Shown: positions 31,007 through 39,098, numbered from the stretch's first letter. The stretch: DNA of 64,000 nt from Streptomyces sp. NBC_01803 (GCF_035917415.1 NZ_CP109073.1:1426001-1490000); one strand, 5' to 3'. Notes: generated by a model from the letters alone, not told the origin. Program-made: numbers and translations.

Positions 31007-31105
31007 TCAGGCGCTGTTCACCAGCGCCGGGATACGCGAACGGATACGCCCGCAGGTGAGCCGGTTGTCCTCGAAGCGCTCGGCCGACCGCTCGTTCCCG
31101 TTCAT
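31007..31105 (-). CDS. Possible 32-residue peptide
   Basis: A short minus-strand frame encodes a 32-residue basic peptide with one Cys (RLTCGRIRSRIPALVNSA at its C-terminus). The ATG follows GAAGAAGG with 6 nt spacing, better than expected by chance. It ends 2 bp from the stop of the convergent SnoaL-like gene. I do not recognise the peptide. It may be a real small protein, a leader peptide or coincidence. Confidence 0.3.
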   Translation of the reverse strand: MNGNERSAERFEDNRLTCGRIRSRIPALVNSA

Positions 31106-31406
31106 CGGTGACCTTCTTCCGTCGCGTTCCGTCACGGGGAGCGACGGAGGAACTCGGGCCACGGGACCGGCGACGGCGCCGCCCGGCCCGGGTCGCGGGC
31201 GCCACGTGGGCCTGACTACCGCCGACGGCGCGGGCCATTCGTCCACTGTCGGGGATTTTGTCCTGGTCAGACCGGGTAAGACAGATATGAGCGATCCGCT
31301 CCCCGAGGCAGGCGGGAGTCGGGGCACGGAGGGGTTTATGGCGCGTCGTCACCCGAATGGTCGTCCCAACAGGTAGTCATCTCATATCTGAGATAGGGTC
31401 GCGCAT
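31106..31406. other. Region upstream of the XRE-MurA gene
   Basis: About 300 bp without a supportable gene. The rightmost part has a lower GC content and contains the palindrome described separately. TTGTCCTGGTCAGACC near 31259-31274 looks promoter-like but has no good -10 partner. Confidence 0.4.
31379..31399 (+). promoter_or_regulatory. Palindromic operator overlapping a probable leaderless promoter
   Basis: ATCTC (31379-31383) and GAGAT (31390-31394) flank ATATCT. The right arm overlaps TAGGGT (31394-31399), which fits a -10 element. The coding ATG is at 31407, 7 nt after it, and no Shine-Dalgarno sequence lies between. Transcription would then start at or next to the A of ATG, giving a leaderless mRNA. 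A protein on the palindrome would block RNA polymerase. The encoded protein's own HTH domain is an obvious candidate. Confidence 0.55.
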
Positions 31407-32936
31407 ATGATCGACGACTACCTCGCCCGGATCGGCCAGCTCATCCGGGACGCACGCCAGCATCGCGGCTGGACACAAGTCCAGCTCGCCGAGGCACTTG
31501 GGACCAGCCAGAGCGCGGTCAACCGCATCGAGCGGGGCAATCAGAACATCAGTCTTGAGATGATCGCCCGTATCGGCGAAGCCCTGGACAGCGAGATCGT
31601 GTCGCTCGGTTACGCGGGTCCCATGCACCTGCGGGTCGTCGGCGGCCGGCGGCTGCACGGCGCCATCGACGTCAAGACGAGCAAGAACGCCTGCGTCGCG
31701 CTGCTGTGCGCCTCCCTGCTCAACTCCGGCCGCACGGTGCTACGCCGCGTGGCCCGCATCGAGGAGGTCTTCCGCATCCTGGAGGTCCTCGGCTCGATCG
31801 GGGTCCGGAGCCGCTGGATCAACGAGGGCGCCGACCTGGAGATCGTCCCCCCGGCCGAGCTCGACCTGGACGCCATCGACACCGAGGCGGCCCGGCGCAC
31901 GCGCAGCATCATCATGTTCCTCGGCCCGCTGCTGCACCGCGTGGACCAGTTCAAGATCCCGTACGCGGGCGGCTGCGACCTCGGCACCCGGACCGTTCAG
32001 CCACACATGGCGGCGCTGCGGCGGTTCGGCCTCGACATCACCGCGACCGAGGGCGTCTACCACGCCACGGTGAACCGGCAGGTGACGCCGGAGCGGCCCA
32101 TCGTGCTGACCGAGCGCGGCGACACCGTGACGGAGAACGCGCTGCTGGCCGCCGCCCGGCACGACGGGGTGACCGTCATCCGCAACGCCTCGTCCAACTA
32201 CATGGTCCAGGACCTGTGCTTCTTCCTGGAGGAGCTGGGCGTGCGCATCGACGGCGTGGGCACCACCACGCTCACCGTGCACGGCGTGCCCGAGATCGAC
32301 CGCGACGTGGACTACTCGCCCTCCGAGGACCCGGTCGAGGCCATGAGCCTGATCGCCGCCGCCGTGGTCACCGAGTCGCAGCTCACGATCCGCCGGGTGC
32401 CGATGGAGTTCCTGGAGATCGAGCTCGCGGTGCTGGAGGGCATGGGCCTGGACCACGACCTCGGCCCGGAGTACCCGGCGGACAACGGCCGCACCCGGCT
32501 GGCGGACCTCACCGTCCGGCCCTCCAAGCTGGAGGCGCCGATCGACAAGATCCACCCGATGCCGTTCCCCGGGCTGAACATCGACAACGCCCCGTTCTTC
32601 GCGGCCATCGCGGCCTCGGCGCACGGCACGACGATGATCCACGACTGGGTCTACGACAACCGCGCCATCTATCTGACGGATCTCAACCGCCTCGGCGGCC
32701 GGCTCCAGCTCCTCGACCCGCACCGGGTGCTGGTGGAGGGGCCGACGCGCTGGCGGGCGGCCGAGATGATGTGCCCGCCGGCGCTGCGGCCCGCGGTCGT
32801 GGTGCTGCTGGCGATGATGGCCGCCGAGGGCACCTCGGTGCTGCGCAACGTCTATGTCATCAACCGCGGCTACGAGGATCTGGCCGAGCGGCTGAACTCC
32901 GTGGGCGCGCAGATCGAGACGTTCCGCAACATCTGA
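31407..32936 (+). CDS. XRE HTH fused to UDP-GlcNAc 1-carboxyvinyltransferase (MurA-like)
   Basis: A 509-residue fusion. Residues 1-65 form an XRE helix-turn-helix (IRDARQHRGWTQVQLAEALGT, SQSAVNRIERGNQNIS). From about 72 onward it is an EPSP-synthase-fold MurA, which moves enolpyruvate to UDP-GlcNAc for murein synthesis. The Lys-Asn pair (TSKNACVALL) and an active-site-type Cys190 in GGCDLGTR are kept, so catalysis is possible. The C-terminal NRGYEDLAERLNSVGA matches MurA. The domain mix suggests an enzyme that senses a cell-wall intermediate and controls transcription. Streptomycetes carry this as a second MurA near acnA, from memory. The start is probably leaderless. Confidence 0.9.
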   Translation: MIDDYLARIGQLIRDARQHRGWTQVQLAEALGTSQSAVNRIERGNQNISLEMIARIGEALDSEIVSLGYAGPMHLRVVGGRRLHGAIDVKTSKNACVALLCASLLNSGRTVLRRVARIEEVFRILEVLGSIGVRSRWINEGADLEIVPPAELDLDAIDTEAARRTRSIIMFLGPLLHRVDQFKIPYAGGCDLGTRTVQPHMAALRRFGLDITATEGVYHATVNRQVTPERPIVLTERGDTVTENALLAAARHDGVTVIRNASSNYMVQDLCFFLEELGVRIDGVGTTTLTVHGVPEIDRDVDYSPSEDPVEAMSLIAAAVVTESQLTIRRVPMEFLEIELAVLEGMGLDHDLGPEYPADNGRTRLADLTVRPSKLEAPIDKIHPMPFPGLNIDNAPFFAAIAASAHGTTMIHDWVYDNRAIYLTDLNRLGGRLQLLDPHRVLVEGPTRWRAAEMMCPPALRPAVVVLLAMMAAEGTSVLRNVYVINRGYEDLAERLNSVGAQIETFRNI

Positions 32937-33063
32937 GCGGCGCCATCGGCGTCGTTCGGGGTGTCGTTCGGGGTCGTCGGCGTCACCCCGCGTCACCCCC
33001 ACGTCATCCGCTCCGGCGGTGTGGTGCCGGGCCGTTGGTCGGACGGCCCGGCCCCGCGCCGGG

Positions 33064-33975
33064 TCAGCCCGCCAGCGGCAGCGGCGGACGCGGCGGACCG
33101 GCCGCCGCCTCCACCAGGTCCCCCGTCAGCACCTCGGCGGTCTCCTGGTCGACCACGCTGACCCGGATCACCTGGCCGCCGGCGCGGTCCAGGTGTGCCC
33201 CGGCGTCCAGGGCGAACAGGACCGAGACCGGCCGGTCCCGTTCGCCGTCGTGGCGCGCGCCGGTGTAGTGGAGGATGCGCCAGCCGTCCTCCTCCCAGTG
33301 CTCCACGAGCCCGGAGCGGACCAGCGAGGAGACGGTCTCCCAGGCCAGCGACCGTTCCAGCAGCTCGACGGATGCCTCCACCGGGACCGTTCCGTCGCCG
33401 CCCGCCGGGCCGCCCAGGGGGCTGCCGAACAATCGCAGCCGCAGGCGGCGCAGCCGGACGCGCCCCCTGCCCTCGGGGCCGTCCGAGAGGTACGCCAGCG
33501 CCGCCGCGCCCGCGAGGAGCAGCGCGACGGCGGCGGCCGGCCGGTCGCCGACCGCCGTCCACCACGCCTCGTCGGCGGTCAGGGCACCGGCCCCAGCGCC
33601 CGCGACGAACCCGGCACGGGCAAAGGAGTGCCAGGTGATGGGTGCGTTGTCGCTCGCCGTGCAGCCGCAGGACGAGTCCGGGGCCACCACCCTGGCGTAG
33701 CCGAGGTAGCCCAGGAAGCCCGCGCCGAGCAGGGCCGCGCCGACGGCGGGGGCCGCCGCGCCGGGCGCGGCCAGCAGTCCGGCGGCGAGCAGGACCTCGG
33801 CCGCGGCGGTGGCGCGCAGCACCAGCACCGCCCGGCCGGGGCCCCGCACCAGACGGGGCAGGGCGGTACGGGCGGTCTGCGCGCGTAGCCTCCGGCTCGT
33901 GAGCTTCGCCGCCCCGGTCCACAGGAGCAGCGCGCCGAGGAGCGGCGGCAGCAGGTTCGCGGTCAGTGTGAGCAT
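33064..33975 (-). CDS. MauE/DoxX-like redox-associated membrane protein
   Basis: A 303-residue membrane protein. The first about 190 residues form four hydrophobic helices of the MauE type (NLLPPLLGALLLWTGAAKL, LGYLGYARVVAPD), with a Cys-Gly-Cys pair at 103/105. The C-terminal about 110 residues are soluble (SVELLERSLAWETVSSLV). MauE-family proteins help form disulfides in methylamine dehydrogenase and other secreted proteins. The ATG has GGGGAGGG 8 nt upstream. It is last in a three-gene minus-strand unit after a Tat-signal protein and a 16-cysteine protein, which makes a thiol-oxidation role likely. Confidence 0.85.
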   Translation of the reverse strand: MLTLTANLLPPLLGALLLWTGAAKLTSRRLRAQTARTALPRLVRGPGRAVLVLRATAAAEVLLAAGLLAAPGAAAPAVGAALLGAGFLGYLGYARVVAPDSSCGCTASDNAPITWHSFARAGFVAGAGAGALTADEAWWTAVGDRPAAAVALLLAGAAALAYLSDGPEGRGRVRLRRLRLRLFGSPLGGPAGGDGTVPVEASVELLERSLAWETVSSLVRSGLVEHWEEDGWRILHYTGARHDGERDRPVSVLFALDAGAHLDRAGGQVIRVSVVDQETAEVLTGDLVEAAAGPPRPPLPLAG

Positions 33976-33991
33976 CAGGTCCGCCCTCCCC

Positions 33992-34615
33992 TCAGTGCCC
34001 GACCGTGACGCGCACGACGTCGATGGAGTCGTCCGCCGGACGCCAGGCGCCGAGCACCTGCGCGGCCTGGCCGATGCGGAGCCGGGACAGGTCGGAGGTG
34101 AGCGCGCCACCCGCGTAGGAGGCGGCCGTCTCGGGGATGGTGCGGCCGACCAGCTCATGGTTGCCGTGCGAGAGATAGAACCGGTCCCGGTGGATGCCGC
34201 GGATGGTCGTGTGGAGGTTGACGATGTTGACCCACACGGCGTCGGCGGCGATCGAACCGTCCGGCATGGGGACTCCCCGCGCGTAGAGTCCGTCGCCGAC
34301 CTCGATGGCGTCGGCGGTGGTGGGGCGGGCCTTCCAGATGCTGGTGGCGTTGGTGAGCTGGACGCGGTGCGTCTCGCCCTCGGAGCTGGCCGCGGTGAGC
34401 AGACCGCCCCGGATGGCGCCGATCCGGCCCTCGACGAACGAAGTCTCGGTGACGGCGGGGTCGAGGGAGGGGGCGGGGGCGGCGAACGCGGCGTCGGCGT
34501 CCAGGGCGCCGAGCGCGGAGGCGCCGACGATGGTGGCCCCGCCGAGCGCGGCGGAGGTCAGGAAGCCGCGGCGGCCGAAGCGGTCACCGGCGGTGGCCGA
34601 GGATATCGGTGTCAT
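33992..34615 (-). CDS. Tat-exported protein with DUF5666-like beta domain
   Basis: A 207-residue secreted protein. The N-terminus has a twin-arginine signal (DRFGRRGFLTSAALGG, RR at 15-16) and a long Ala-rich segment ending DADAAFAAPAP. The mature part is strand-rich: VEGRIGAIRGGLLTA, VGDGLYARGVPMPDGSIAADAVWVNI, a histidine-rich middle, and RIGQAAQVLGAWRPADDSIDVVRV. It resembles small OB-like DUF5666 repeats. GGAGGAG lies 7 nt before the ATG. It sits between the 16-cysteine protein and MauE and may carry the cysteine-rich partner through Tat as a folded complex. Confidence 0.85.
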   Translation of the reverse strand: MTPISSATAGDRFGRRGFLTSAALGGATIVGASALGALDADAAFAAPAPSLDPAVTETSFVEGRIGAIRGGLLTAASSEGETHRVQLTNATSIWKARPTTADAIEVGDGLYARGVPMPDGSIAADAVWVNIVNLHTTIRGIHRDRFYLSHGNHELVGRTIPETAASYAGGALTSDLSRLRIGQAAQVLGAWRPADDSIDVVRVTVGH

Positions 34616-34638
34616 GGGGGGGTCTCCTCCTGCCTGTT

Positions 34639-35064
34639 TCACTCGGTGATGACGACCGGCAGCTTGCCGGAGCTGAGGCTGCCGATGGCCGAGAACGCCG
34701 CGGGCGTCAGGTCGAGCACGCGGTTGACCCGGCAGGTCCCGTTGCAGCACGCCTGTTCGCCGCACCAGCTCTTGGTGCGCGGGCCGCAGTCGGTGATGGT
34801 GATGCAGACGGCCGCGCCGGTGCACTGGTGTCTGACCCTCATGACCGAGCCGCAGCCGCGGCGCGCGATGCCGCCCTCGCCGCACAGGTCGGGGCGGGTG
34901 ATGTCCCAGCACGCCTGCGAGGCGTTGGGCCAGGCGCCGTGGTTGGAGGCGGAGCGGCAGTTGCCGCAGGCGCCGCCGCCCGCGCTGCCGCACGGGCCCC
35001 AGGCGGCGCCGCAGCAGAACCAGGTGGTTTCCCCGGCCCACAGGGCGTTGGTCGAGCAGGCCAC
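34639..35064 (-). CDS. Cysteine-rich protein with RlpA-like double-psi beta-barrel end
   Basis: A 141-residue protein with 16 cysteines, more than 11% of residues. They include two CC pairs and many singles spread over the first 110 residues. The C-terminus, VNRVLDLTPAAFSAIGSLSSG then LPVVI, is the signature end of an RlpA/expansin-type double-psi beta-barrel, with the Asp of DLT. No signal peptide is visible although the protein must be oxidised outside the cytoplasm. The GTG at 35064 has AAGGGAG 6 nt upstream; longer readings have none. This matches how methylamine dehydrogenase light chain is handled: Tat export plus MauE-assisted disulfides. Confidence 0.82.
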   Translation of the reverse strand: MACSTNALWAGETTWFCCGAAWGPCGSAGGGACGNCRSASNHGAWPNASQACWDITRPDLCGEGGIARRGCGSVMRVRHQCTGAAVCITITDCGPRTKSWCGEQACCNGTCRVNRVLDLTPAAFSAIGSLSSGKLPVVITE

Positions 35065-35462
35065 GATGAACTCCCTTCGCGCGGCGTGGATCTCACGCGC
35101 GTGACAATGACACACTCGCCTGACCTGCTCATGACAATCCAGGGGCGACGGCGGTGGGGAGCTTTCCTCCTGATGCCGGCCGGTGGCGCGTGGGGGGACG
35201 TCATGGCAGTGCAGGCGGAGCGTCGGACGCGCCCATAATCCTCGCTCCGATGTGCGAATACCAGAGGGCGGGGGACCGGACATCGCGACGATACGCGGCG
35301 GATACACGACGAATCCGTGCGAGACCCGAAGCGGACAAGGACGCGAACCGGTCACGTTTGCCTGCCGGTTCGATCAATTTCGCCGTGCCGCATGAGAGGC
35401 GCTCATCCGGGGGAAAGTGACAAAGGACCGGCAAAAACCCGGCTGCGGTGAGGAGTTCCGTC
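35065..35462. other. Upstream spacer of the cysteine-rich cassette
   Basis: About 400 bp with no supportable gene and a somewhat lower GC content in 35255-35400. It must hold the promoters of the leftward cassette and of the rightward small membrane protein. The palindrome CACGCGCGTG near 35093 lies about 30 bp before the cysteine-rich gene start. No clear promoter hexamers are visible. Confidence 0.4.
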
Positions 35463-35738
35463 ATGGACCAGGCGCTGGACAACAGGCTGGACAATCGGCT
35501 GGACCACAGGACCACACGGCGGACGCTGGTGCTCTTCGGCGCCACCTTCCTGCTCGCGGTGCTCGCCTCCCCGCTGTTCGTCCTCCACGAGCTCCTGCTC
35601 GGCGCGTTCGGGTTGGTGGCCACGGGCATGCTCGCCCGGGTGAGGGAGAACGCGGGCGTCAGGACCGCCACCGTGATCTTCGCGGGGGTGCTGGCGGGCA
35701 GTCTGCCCTATCTGGTGGCGGCGCCGTTCGTGCCGTGA
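35463..35738 (+). CDS. Small two-helix membrane protein
   Basis: A 91-residue protein of unknown function. The N-terminus carries a short repeat (DNRLDNRLDH) and then RTTRRTLVLFGATFLLAVLA, which starts the first hydrophobic segment. A second hydrophobic stretch (VATGML, then VIFAGVLAGSLPYLVAAPFV) follows a basic loop. The ATG has GGAG 7 nt upstream. Its 3' end abuts the truncated GNAT frame on the other strand. It could be a real local gene; I do not recognise a family. Confidence 0.6.
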   Translation: MDQALDNRLDNRLDHRTTRRTLVLFGATFLLAVLASPLFVLHELLLGAFGLVATGMLARVRENAGVRTATVIFAGVLAGSLPYLVAAPFVP

Positions 35739-35754
35739 CGCCGCTCAGCCGGTG

Positions 35755-36048
35755 AGGCGCGGGGCGGACGCGGTCGGCCAGGGGCGCGACGGCCTCGTCC
35801 GGCAGCGCGCCGCTCTGGACCGCATGCGGCGGGGTGTCCAGCAGGGCGGCGGCCACCCGGCCACCGCCGTCGCGCCACCAGCCGAAGCGGGGGCGCGCGG
35901 CGCCGTAGGACCCGGGTCCGCGCTCGCGCGACGTCGCGGAGACGGTCAGCAGCACGATGTGCTCGGCGGGACCGGCGCCCAACAGGCCCCCGGCCGTGGC
36001 CAGGAAGACGTCGAGATCGCCGGTGACGATCCAGGTCACGCGGCCCAT
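35755..36048 (-). pseudogene. Truncated GNAT acetyltransferase, N-terminal part only
   Basis: The minus-strand frame starts MGRVTWIVTGDLDVFLATAGG and continues with PAEHIVLLTVSATSRERG, GAARPRFGWWRDGGG and AAALLDTPPHAV. This is the N-terminal domain of a GNAT family common in streptomycetes (about 270 residues). Homology fades around HRLSGVTART and the acetyl-CoA-binding half is absent. The frame then runs into the small membrane gene on the other strand. It is probably a deletion remnant. It is not the missing half of the relic at 30.2 kb, whose C-terminus belongs to another GNAT type. Confidence 0.6.
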
Positions 36049-36099
36049 CCCGAACGGGCCGGCCGGACGCCGCGCACCGGCTTTCGGCGCCGCGGAACG

Positions 36100-37038
36100 C
36101 TAGGGGACCAGCACCAGCTTGCCCGTGGTCCGCTTCCGTTCGATCGCCCGGTGGGCCGCGGCGGCCTCGGTCAGCGGGCGGACGCGCTCCACGCTCACCC
36201 GCAGCCGGCCGTCCTCCACGCGGCGGGTGATCTCCGTCAGGGCGGCCCCGGAGGGCGCGGCCGTCACCCAGGTGTAGCGCAGGCCGCGGGCCTCGGCCTC
36301 CTTCTCGTCGGTGCCCGGGTCGATCGAGGCGCCGATGAGCAGGCCGCCGGGCTTGAGGACGTCCAGCGAACGCGGACCGTACGCGCCGCCCACCAGGTCC
36401 AGGACGGTGTCGACCGGCTCGGTGGCGGTGCGGAAGTCGGTGGCCGTGTAGTCGATCAGCTCGTCCGCGCCCAGGTCCCGCAAGAAGTCGTGCTTGGCGG
36501 CCCGGGCGGTGCCCACGACGTGCGCGTCCAGCTCCCGGGCGAGCTGGACGGCGACATGGCCGACGCCGCCGGCCGCCGCGTGGATCAGGACCCGGTGGCC
36601 GGGGCCGACGGCGGCGACGTTGACCAGCGCCTGCCAGGCCGTGACGGAGGCGAGCGGCACGGCGGCGGCCCGGGTGTGGTCCAGGCTCGGCGGCTTGGGC
36701 GCCAGGGCGTCCGCGGCCACCACCGTGAACTGCGCGTACGCGCCGCGCGGACTCACCGGCAGCATCCCGTAGACCTCGTCGCCCGGCGCGAAGGCGGTGA
36801 CGCCCTCCCCGGCGCGCTCCACCACGCCGGAGAGGTCGGTGCCGAGGGTGAACGGCGGGGTGAGCAGCTCCGGCACCCGGCCGGAGCGGATCACCGCGTC
36901 TCCCGGGTTCACGGCGGCGGCGCCCACCCTGACCAGCACCTCCCCCGGTCCCGGCTCGGGGACGTCGGTCTCGGTGTACTCCAGCACCTCGGGGCCGCCG
37001 AAGGCGTGCTGGACGACGGCGTGCATGCGGGCGGGCAT
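36100..37038 (-). CDS. Zinc-free quinone-type NADP-dependent oxidoreductase
   Basis: A 312-residue medium-chain reductase of the zinc-free quinone-oxidoreductase group. It opens with MHAVVQHAFGGPEVLEYTE and a GroES-like domain (VNPGDAVIRSG, LGTDLSGVVERAGEGV). The Rossmann motif VLIHAAAGGVGHVAVQLA follows, and ITRRVEDGRLRVSVERVRPL with GKLVLVP ends it. No zinc ligands are present. The ATG at 37038 has GAGGAG 6 nt upstream. It is divergent from an HxlR regulator, an arrangement in which HxlR usually represses the reductase and responds to quinones or aldehydes. Confidence 0.92.
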   Translation of the reverse strand: MPARMHAVVQHAFGGPEVLEYTETDVPEPGPGEVLVRVGAAAVNPGDAVIRSGRVPELLTPPFTLGTDLSGVVERAGEGVTAFAPGDEVYGMLPVSPRGAYAQFTVVAADALAPKPPSLDHTRAAAVPLASVTAWQALVNVAAVGPGHRVLIHAAAGGVGHVAVQLARELDAHVVGTARAAKHDFLRDLGADELIDYTATDFRTATEPVDTVLDLVGGAYGPRSLDVLKPGGLLIGASIDPGTDEKEAEARGLRYTWVTAAPSGAALTEITRRVEDGRLRVSVERVRPLTEAAAAHRAIERKRTTGKLVLVP

Positions 37039-37133
37039 ATCGGGCTCCTCGGGACGGGTCCTGCTGGGCCCCCATGCTCGCCGTATTCGGTATCCCTGGG
37101 AAAGAAGGCACTTTTCTGGTATTAAGGTTCCCC
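37039..37133. promoter_or_regulatory. Divergent promoter region of the HxlR/oxidoreductase pair
   Basis: The 95-bp region is AT-rich for this genome. GGTAT occurs twice (37089-37093 and 37118-37122), flanking a near-palindrome GAAAG/CTTTTC. These half-sites could be the HxlR binding site, placed to control both genes. No experimental motif for this regulator is known to me. Confidence 0.45.
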
Positions 37134-37550
37134 ATGGATACCGGCTTCGACCTCAGGAAATACGGCGGCGTCGACGTTTTTCTGCGCGACTGCCCCACCC
37201 GGACCGTGCTGGAGCTGATCGCGAGCAAGTGGACGATGCTCGTGCTGGTGGCGCTGGAGGACGGCCGGCCGACGCGGTTCAACGAGCTGCGCCGCCGGCT
37301 GGACGGGGTCACCCCGAAGATGCTCACCCAGACCCTGCGCGCGTTGGAGCGGGACGGGCTGCTGACCCGGGCGGTGTACCCGACCGTGCCGCCGCGCGTG
37401 GAGTACCGGCTGACCGGCCTCGGCGTGGGCGTCGGCCGCCTGATCGCGGGGCTCACCGAGTGGTCCAAGGAGCACATCGGCGAGATCCTCGACGCCCGCG
37501 CCGGCTTCGACGAGCGCGCGGCGCGGGAGCCCCGGCCGGTCGAGGGGTAG
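37134..37550 (+). CDS. HxlR-family transcriptional regulator
   Basis: A 138-residue MarR-like winged-HTH protein of the HxlR/DUF24 family. The family signature Cys is in FLRDCPTRTVLELIASKWT at about residue 20. It leads to WTMLVLVALEDGRPTRFNEL and LDGVTPKMLTQTLRALERDGL, the HTH. YPTVPPRVEYRLTGLG is the wing. The single N-terminal Cys often senses electrophiles. The ATG has TTAAGG 6 nt upstream; a longer frame would run through the operator region. It probably controls the divergent oxidoreductase and itself. Confidence 0.93.
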   Translation: MDTGFDLRKYGGVDVFLRDCPTRTVLELIASKWTMLVLVALEDGRPTRFNELRRRLDGVTPKMLTQTLRALERDGLLTRAVYPTVPPRVEYRLTGLGVGVGRLIAGLTEWSKEHIGEILDARAGFDERAAREPRPVEG

Positions 37551-37579
37551 CGGCGGCCGGTCCTGGCTAGGCTGGCGGC

Positions 37580-37780
37580 ATGTACGAGCGCCGCCGCCGT
37601 CGCTACTTCGCGCTGATGGCCGTCTGTCTGGTCCTCTTCATCGGCGCGTGGGGTGTGGTGCGGCTGTGGTCGGTGCCGCTGGCCATCGCGATGTGCGTGG
37701 TCGCGGCGGTGATCCCGCCCATCGCGGCGATCGTGGCGAACCGGCGCGAGCCCGACGACCGCTGGTGGGACGAGCGGTAG
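37580..37780 (+). CDS. DUF3099 membrane protein
   Basis: A 66-residue protein of the DUF3099 family. A basic N-terminus (MYERRRRRYF) leads to two hydrophobic helices (ALMAVCLVLFIGAWGVVRLW, PLAIAMCVVAAVIPPIAAIV) joined by a very short turn. A charged tail ends DDRWWDER. Both ends should face the cytoplasm. The function is unknown; the family is small, conserved and confined to actinobacteria. It starts 29 bp after the HxlR gene and is convergent with the Nramp-like gene. Confidence 0.88.
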   Translation: MYERRRRRYFALMAVCLVLFIGAWGVVRLWSVPLAIAMCVVAAVIPPIAAIVANRREPDDRWWDER

Positions 37781-37823
37781 CCAGCGGGTGTCGGCGGGAG
37801 GCGCGGGGCGCGGGGCGCGGGCC

Positions 37824-39098
37824 TCACCAGGGCAGGTCGCGGAGCTGCTGGACGCACAGCGCCGCAAAGAGCGCCCCGGACGCCGCCAGCATCACGTTGC
37901 TGACCGGCCCGTTGCGCCAACCATCGGGCACCCGACGGCTGTTGAGCAACCACAGCAGGGTCGCCGCGAGGAACGGCATGAAGAAGGCGCCGAGCACCCC
38001 GTAGCTCAAAATCAGCCCGATCGGCTCGTCCAGGAAGAGCAGTCCCATCGGCGGGAACGTCAGCCACAGCAGGTACGCGCGGAACGGCCCGGACCGCTCC
38101 GGCTCCCGGTGGCCGTGGGCGACGAAGTCGGTGAACAGCAGGCTCACCCCGTGCCAGACGCCGATCACCGAGCTGAAGGAGGCGGCGAAGAAGCCGACCA
38201 GGAAGAGCTTCGCGGTCACGGTTCCGAAGCGGTCCCGCAGCACCTCGCCCACGTCCAGCAGTCCCCGGTCCCCGGTCGCCAGCGCGACGTCGGTGGCGTG
38301 CAGCAGCTCCGCGCCGATCACGAGCATGGCGATGACGAACAGGCCGGTCGTGGCGTAGGCGACGCGGTTGTCCAGGCGCATCATCGGGATCCAGGCAGGG
38401 CCGGTCCAGCCCTTCGCGGTGACCCAGTACCCGTAGGCGGCCAGCGTGATGGTGCCGCCGACGCCGCCGACCAGACCGAGCGTGTAGAGCACCGACCCGT
38501 CGGGCAGCACCGGCACCAGCCCGGCCGCCAGGGCGCCCGCGTCGGGGCCGACCCGGACGGCGATGCCGACGACGATCACGAACATGGCGCCGACGAAGCC
38601 CGTCATCAGCTTCTCCACGACGGCGTAGCGGTTGAACCAGACGCAGAGCAGGCCGAGCAGGCCGGACAGGATGCCCCACAGGCGCAGCGACGGCCCGTCG
38701 GGGAAGAGCGCGACGAGCGGCAGGGCGCTGGCGGACATGGCGGTCGCGCCGTAGACGAAGCCCCAGATGACGATGTAGACCCCGAAGTACCGGACGGGCC
38801 ACCGGCCGAGGGAGCGCCAGCCCTCGAACAGAGTGGTGCCGGTGGCCAGATGCCAGCGGCCGGTCGCCTCCGCGAGGGAGATCTTGACCAGGCAGCCGAG
38901 CACGGCGGCCCACAGCAGGGTGTAGCCGTACCGCCCGCCCGCCACGGCGGTCGCGACCAGGTCTCCCGCGCCCACCCCGGTCGCCGCCACCACCAGCCCG
39001 GGGCCGATCAACCGCCAGCGCGCCCTGGGAAGTTGTCCGCCCTCGTCCACGGAGAGCTTCTGCCCACCGTGCGCCGCGCGATGCGCGAAAGCGAACAT
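37824..39098 (-). CDS. Nramp-like divalent metal transporter, noncanonical site
   Basis: A 424-residue membrane protein with about 11 helices of the Nramp/SLC11 fold. It starts RWRLIGPGLVVAATGVGAGDLVATAVAGGRYG. At the helix-1 metal site, where manganese/iron Nramps have DPGN, this protein has GVGAGD (41-46). It therefore belongs to a divergent subgroup whose substrate may be another ion. A conserved helix-6 region includes LAAYGYWVTAKGWTGP. The ATG at 39098 lacks a strong ribosome site, so the exact start is uncertain. It is flanked on its upstream side by a pseudogene. Confidence 0.85.
   Translation of the reverse strand: MFAFAHRAAHGGQKLSVDEGGQLPRARWRLIGPGLVVAATGVGAGDLVATAVAGGRYGYTLLWAAVLGCLVKISLAEATGRWHLATGTTLFEGWRSLGRWPVRYFGVYIVIWGFVYGATAMSASALPLVALFPDGPSLRLWGILSGLLGLLCVWFNRYAVVEKLMTGFVGAMFVIVVGIAVRVGPDAGALAAGLVPVLPDGSVLYTLGLVGGVGGTITLAAYGYWVTAKGWTGPAWIPMMRLDNRVAYATTGLFVIAMLVIGAELLHATDVALATGDRGLLDVGEVLRDRFGTVTAKLFLVGFFAASFSSVIGVWHGVSLLFTDFVAHGHREPERSGPFRAYLLWLTFPPMGLLFLDEPIGLILSYGVLGAFFMPFLAATLLWLLNSRRVPDGWRNGPVSNVMLAASGALFAALCVQQLRDLPW

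Noticed and set aside
30186..36048. The two GNAT relics as halves of one split gene
   Set aside because: They have opposite orientation and their motifs belong to different GNAT groups.
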